Shown here piece after piece: positions 60,612 to 64,000 of a stretch of 64,000 bases of DNA. The notes under the pieces were generated by a model, which was not told the DNA's origin, did no database searches, and saw only the letters and a program-made list of their open reading frames with translations. The stretch is from Thauera propionica (lineage in GTDB: Bacteria; Pseudomonadota; Gammaproteobacteria; Burkholderiales; Rhodocyclaceae). Location of the stretch: positions 248,001 to 312,000 of the forward strand of contig NZ_NOIH01000003.1 of the NCBI RefSeq assembly GCF_002245655.1. The letters are read 5' to 3'. The translations under genes and the position numbers were made by a program. Within the stretch, counting starts at the first letter, position 1, and each line of letters opens with the position of its first letter.

Positions 60612-60630
60612 TTGTGCGCACTGCGCACAA
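60612..60630. promoter_or_regulatory. Probable IclR-family operator
   Basis: A perfect 19-bp inverted repeat TTGTGCGCA-C-TGCGCACAA, centred in the 138-base gap between the IclR gene and the TRAP permease operon. The size and the GCGCA core fit IclR-type sites. Confidence 0.75.
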
Positions 60631-60716
60631 TAGGGACAATGCAGCCTTTCACGCAAGTCTCCCGAAGACTAGAGTTCGGGCACATCCAGGCGGGACTCCG
60701 CCACCCAGGAGGAACA

Positions 60717-61295
60717 ATGAAAACACTCGTCGATGGCTACTTCCGGCTGCTCAAGCTGCTGATGTTCCTGTGCATGGTCGGCATGGTCGTCATGGTGTTC
60801 GGCAACGTGGTGATGCGCTATGCCTTCAACTCGGGCCTGACCATGTCCGAAGAGCTGGCCCGCTTCCTGTTCGTGTGGATGACCTTCCTCGGTGCCATCG
60901 TGGCGTTGCGCGAACATGCCCACCTCGGTGTCGACACGCTGATCCGCCGCCTGCCGCCGCTGGGCCGCCGCTTCGCCCTGCTGCTCGGCCACACGCTGAT
61001 GCTGTATGTCTGCTGGCTGATCACCACCGGCAGCTGGCAGCAGACGCAGATCAACCTTTCCGTCCCCGCACCCGCAACCGGCCTGTCCATGGGCGCGTTC
61101 TATGGCGTGGGCGTGCTGTTCGGCATCTCGGCCGCGGCCGTCCTGCTCTACGAGGCGGTGCGCATTGCCTTCGGCCGTACCGGCGATCACGAACTGGTCA
61201 TGGTCGCCAGCAACGACGCAGCCGAGGAAGTCGAGCGCCTGCAGCACGAACAACAACACGCGGGCAAAAGCAGTGCGCCCGGCGCCAAGGCCTGA
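60717..61295 (+). CDS. TRAP transporter small permease (DctQ type)
   Basis: A 192-residue inner-membrane protein with four helices and the DctQ signatures MRYAFNSGLTMSEELARFLFVWMTFLGAIVALREHAHLGVD. It is the small membrane component of a sodium-driven TRAP importer, with a His/Gln-rich cytosolic tail. Perfect CAGGAGGAACA before ATG 60717. It is the first gene of an operon with DctM, a shikimate/quinate dehydrogenase and a Usp; quinate or shikimate is the inferred substrate. Confidence 0.92.
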   Translation: MKTLVDGYFRLLKLLMFLCMVGMVVMVFGNVVMRYAFNSGLTMSEELARFLFVWMTFLGAIVALREHAHLGVDTLIRRLPPLGRRFALLLGHTLMLYVCWLITTGSWQQTQINLSVPAPATGLSMGAFYGVGVLFGISAAAVLLYEAVRIAFGRTGDHELVMVASNDAAEEVERLQHEQQHAGKSSAPGAKA

Positions 61296-61306
61296 GGAGA
61301 CACGAC

Positions 61307-62584
61307 ATGGCCGTCACCATCTTCATCACCTCGCTGATCGGCACCATCGCCCTCGGCCTGCCCATCGCCTTTGCCCTGCTGCTGGTGGGCGTGGCGATGA
61401 TGATGCACCTCGACATGTTCGACGCCCAGATCGTGGCGCAGAACCTGATCAACGGCGCCAACAGCTTCCCCTTGCTGGCCGTGCCCTTCTTCATGCTGGC
61501 GGGCGAGATCATGAACGCCGGCGGGCTGTCGAAGCGCATCGTCAACATCGCGCTCGCCACCGTCGGCCACGTCAAAGGCGGCCTGGGCTACGTCGCCATC
61601 CTCGCGTCCTGCATCCTCGCCTCGCTGTCCGGCTCCGCGGTGGCCGACGCCGCTGCGCTGTCTGCACTGCTGGTGCCGATGATGGTCGCCGCCGGCCACG
61701 ACAGGAAGCGCTCCGCAGGCCTGATTGCCGCCGGTGGCATCATCGGCCCGGTGATCCCGCCCTCGATCGGCTTCATCGTGTTCGGCGTCGCCACCGGCGT
61801 GTCGATCTCCAAGCTCTTCCTCGCCGGCATCCTCCCCGGCCTGATGATGGGCCTGGCGCTGGCGGCAGCGTGGTGGATCTACTCCCGCAGCGAAGACGTG
61901 CAACCCCAGCCGAAGAAATCCGCACGAGAAATCCGCCGTGCGGTCATCGAGGGCAGCTGGGCGCTGGGCCTGCCGCTGATCATCATCCTCGGCCTCAAGT
62001 TCGGCATCTTCACGCCGACCGAGGCGGCCGTGGTCGCGGCTGTCTATGCGCTGTTCGTCGCCATCGTCATCTACCGCGAGCTCAAGCTGTCGCAGATCTA
62101 CGACGTCGTGGTGTCGGCCGCCAAGACCACCTCGGTGGTGATGCTGCTGGTCGCCGCGGCGATGGTGTCGTCGTGGATGGTGACGGTGGCCGAGCTGCCC
62201 TTCCTGCTGGTCGAGCTGCTCGAGCCCTTGCTCGACAGCCCGACGCTGCTGCTGCTGGCGATCATGATCACCATCATCCTGGTCGGCACCAGCATGGACA
62301 TGACGCCCACCATCCTGATCCTCGCACCGGTGCTGATGCCGGTGGTGAAGGCTGCGGGCATCGACCCGGTGTATTTCGGCGTGCTGTTCATCATCAATAC
62401 CTCGATCGGCCTCATCACCCCGCCGGTCGGCACCGTACTCAACGTCGTGGCCGGCACCGGAAAGATGAGCATGGACGAGATCGTGCGCGGCGTCTGGCCC
62501 TTCCTGCTCGCCCAGTTCGCGGTGCTGTTCCTGCTCGTGCTTTTCCCCGAGCTGATCCTGACCCCGCTGCGCTGGCTGACCTAG
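61307..62584 (+). CDS. TRAP transporter large permease (DctM type)
   Basis: A 425-residue inner-membrane protein with about twelve helices. Family motifs are NGANSFPLLAVPFFMLAGEIMNAGGLSKRI, GSAVADAAALSALLVPMM, GIIGPVIPPSIGFIVFGV and NTSIGLITPPVGTVLNVVAG. It forms the translocation path with DctQ and takes substrate from a DctP receptor. No receptor gene lies between the promoter and this gene; the gene starting at 63969 may encode it. ATG 61307 is preceded by GAGGAGA, 11 bases after dctQ. Confidence 0.94.
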   Translation: MAVTIFITSLIGTIALGLPIAFALLLVGVAMMMHLDMFDAQIVAQNLINGANSFPLLAVPFFMLAGEIMNAGGLSKRIVNIALATVGHVKGGLGYVAILASCILASLSGSAVADAAALSALLVPMMVAAGHDRKRSAGLIAAGGIIGPVIPPSIGFIVFGVATGVSISKLFLAGILPGLMMGLALAAAWWIYSRSEDVQPQPKKSAREIRRAVIEGSWALGLPLIIILGLKFGIFTPTEAAVVAAVYALFVAIVIYRELKLSQIYDVVVSAAKTTSVVMLLVAAAMVSSWMVTVAELPFLLVELLEPLLDSPTLLLLAIMITIILVGTSMDMTPTILILAPVLMPVVKAAGIDPVYFGVLFIINTSIGLITPPVGTVLNVVAGTGKMSMDEIVRGVWPFLLAQFAVLFLLVLFPELILTPLRWLT

Positions 62585-62620
62585 GCACGCACCCACAACG
62601 CCTCTCCAAGGAAACACCCG

Positions 62621-63505
62621 ATGAGCAATACGCCGAACACGCCTTCGCTTCCCTCCATGGTCTGCGGCCTGATCGGCTCGGGCATCCAGGCCTCGCTGAC
62701 GCCGGCAATGCACGAGCAGGAGGGCGAAGCCCAGGGCTTCCGCTACGTCTACAAGAAGATCGATCTCGACCCGCTGGGCCTGACGGCCGACGACCTGCCC
62801 GAGTTGCTGACCGCCGCCCGGCGCATGGGCTTCTCGGGACTGAACATCACCTTCCCGTGCAAGCAGGCGATCGTGCCGCTGCTCGATGAATTGTCGGACG
62901 AGGCGCGTGCACTCAATGCGGTGAACACCGTGGTGATCAGGGACGGCCGCCTGATCGGACACAACACCGACTGCTCGGGCTTTGCCGAGGGTTTCCGCCG
63001 CGGCCTGCCGGGCGCGAAGATGGACAGGGTGGTGCAGCTCGGTGCCGGCGGCGCCGGTGCCGCGGTGGCGCATGCGGCGCTCGGGCTGGGCGCGCGGCAA
63101 CTGACGGTGTTCGACATCGACCCGGCGCGCGCGCGCGAGCTCGCGGCCAGCCTGTGCGCGCGCTTCGGCGCCGGGCGCTGCATCGCGGGCAATGACCTCG
63201 CGACCGCAATGGCCGAGACCGACGGCCTGATCCACTGCACCCCCACCGGCATGGCCAAGCTGCCCGGCCTGCCGTTGCCGGCCGAGCTGATCGACGGCCG
63301 CATCTGGGTGGCGGAGATCGTCTACTTTCCGCTCGAGACCGAACTGCTGCGCGTGGCCCGCGCCAAGGGCTGCCGCACGCTCGACGGCGGCGGCATGGCG
63401 GTGTTCCAGGCCGTCGGCGCCTTCCGCCACTTCACCGGCCTCGAACCCGACGCCGAACGCATGCGCGCGCACTTCCTGTCGATGGTCGCGAACAAGAAGG
63501 ACTGA
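62621..63505 (+). CDS. Shikimate/quinate dehydrogenase (AroE family)
   Basis: A 294-residue AroE-fold enzyme. The shikimate-binding motifs are GSGIQASLTPAMHE (Ser-x-Ser position changed to Ala-Ser-Leu-Thr) and GLNITFPCKQAI with the catalytic Lys. NTD at HNTDCSGF and the nucleotide loop QLGAGGAGAAVAHA complete the fold, with Asp at FDID favouring NAD over NADP. With the TRAP genes and the IclR regulator, a catabolic quinate/shikimate role is more likely than aromatic biosynthesis. Confidence 0.88.
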   Translation: MSNTPNTPSLPSMVCGLIGSGIQASLTPAMHEQEGEAQGFRYVYKKIDLDPLGLTADDLPELLTAARRMGFSGLNITFPCKQAIVPLLDELSDEARALNAVNTVVIRDGRLIGHNTDCSGFAEGFRRGLPGAKMDRVVQLGAGGAGAAVAHAALGLGARQLTVFDIDPARARELAASLCARFGAGRCIAGNDLATAMAETDGLIHCTPTGMAKLPGLPLPAELIDGRIWVAEIVYFPLETELLRVARAKGCRTLDGGGMAVFQAVGAFRHFTGLEPDAERMRAHFLSMVANKKD

Positions 63506-63510
63506 TCACC

Positions 63511-63933
63511 ATGTACAAGCACATCCTGATTCCGATCGACGGCTCCGACATGTCGACCGACGCCGCCAGGCGCGCCCTCGACTTCGCCAAGATCCACGGA
63601 GCCCGCGCCACCGTGCTCTACGTGCTGACCGACAGCGCCGTGGCGGCCGGCCTGGGCAAGTCCACCCGCGACGAGGCCGCCCGCACGGAGATGGCGCAGG
63701 GCTTCCTGCGCCCGGTCGGCGCGCTGGCGCGACAGGCCGGAGTCGAGGCCGAGTGCTTCTACGTCGAGAGCGACTCGCCCGCCGACGAGATCGTCGAAAC
63801 CGCACGCAAACGCGGCTGCGACCTGATCCACATGGCCTCGCACGCCCGCCGCGGCGTCGTCGAGCTGTTGCTCGGCAGCGTCACCGCCGACGTCCTCAAG
63901 CGCACCAGCGTACCGGTGCTGGTGGTGCGCTGA
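63511..63933 (+). CDS. Universal stress protein (UspA family)
   Basis: A 140-residue single Usp domain. It starts MYKHILIPIDGSDMSTDAAR and ends with the ATP-binding G-x-x-(x)n-GS pattern (LLLGSVTADVLKRTSVPVLVV). It begins five bases after the dehydrogenase stop, so it is in the same operon. Such Usp copies often accompany TRAP transporters and may modulate transport by binding ATP. Confidence 0.92.
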   Translation: MYKHILIPIDGSDMSTDAARRALDFAKIHGARATVLYVLTDSAVAAGLGKSTRDEAARTEMAQGFLRPVGALARQAGVEAECFYVESDSPADEIVETARKRGCDLIHMASHARRGVVELLLGSVTADVLKRTSVPVLVVR

Positions 63934-63968
63934 CGCGGCCTCCCGCCTCGACCCAGGAAACCCGACCG

Positions 63969-64000
63969 ATGCGTCGTTCCATCGCCACCGTGTGCCTCAG
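63969..64000 (+). CDS. Start of a further operon gene (cut by the window edge)
   Basis: ATG 63969 is preceded by AGGAAA, and ten codons are visible (MRRSIATVCL), resembling the start of a signal peptide. Since this TRAP operon lacks its substrate-binding protein so far, a DctP-type receptor is a reasonable guess. It cannot be confirmed from 32 bases. Confidence 0.45.
   Translation, partial: MRRSIATVCL

Noticed and set aside
61187-63472. A 761-codon frame antisense to the TRAP and dehydrogenase genes
   Set aside because: His/Gln/Asp-rich shadow of well-supported genes.

Overview
The window is typical chromosomal DNA of a GC-rich betaproteobacterium. It most resembles the Rhodocyclales (Thauera/Azoarcus type). 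This is inferred from gene content: a sulfate-assimilation operon with DUF934, a PEP-CTERM protein, a second infA, a leucine (liu) operon, and aromatic-acid genes (vanAB, pobA). No insertion sequence, integrase, prophage, rRNA or CRISPR array is visible. The only RNA gene seen is a tRNA-Lys(UUU).

Layout. 1-3.9 kb: end of an Atm1-type ABC exporter, a Kef-type antiporter and an asparaginase. 3.9-10.7 kb: cysB divergent from cysI-DUF934-cysH-cysD-cysN, a complete route from sulfate to sulfide through APS, closed by a strong terminator. 11-16.2 kb: a PEP-CTERM protein, Hsp15, an NfeD/slipin pair, a cupin and an AEC carrier. 16.3-19.4 kb: hslVU and a duplicated-STAS protein. 19.6-27.2 kb: ybgC-tolQRAB-pal-cpoB running into queE-queC and a YedE-type transporter. 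27.3-28.8 kb: tRNA-Lys, a YaiI protein and infA. 28.8-33.9 kb: a vanillate cluster (GntR regulator, TRAP binding protein, vanA, vanB, dienelactone hydrolase) with twin palindromic operators. 33.8-38.8 kb: rapZ-NusG_II-Gx transporter plus a small secreted ORF, an AGCS symporter, an MBL hydrolase and two tandem DUF1289 proteins. 38.9-49.3 kb: the leucine/isovalerate operon (isovaleryl-CoA dehydrogenase, methylcrotonyl-CoA carboxylase, methylglutaconyl-CoA hydratase, HMG-CoA lyase and an acyl-CoA ligase), divergent from an AraC regulator. 49.3-57.4 kb: a SLOG-TIR protein, a secreted alpha/beta hydrolase, a cupin, a thioesterase, sdaA, a LysR regulator, gdhA and two uncharacterised proteins. 57.4-64 kb: pobR/pobA, then an IclR regulator divergent from TRAP permeases, a shikimate/quinate dehydrogenase and a Usp, with one more gene starting at the right edge.

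Functionally, the right half is catabolic. Vanillate, 4-hydroxybenzoate and probably quinate/shikimate are funnelled to protocatechuate, leucine is degraded to acetyl-CoA and acetoacetate, and serine and glutamate are deaminated. The least ordinary gene is the SLOG-TIR protein at 49287-50357. It joins a presumed nucleotide-sensing Rossmann domain and a TIR domain with its likely catalytic glutamate in one chain, and it sits alone among metabolic genes.
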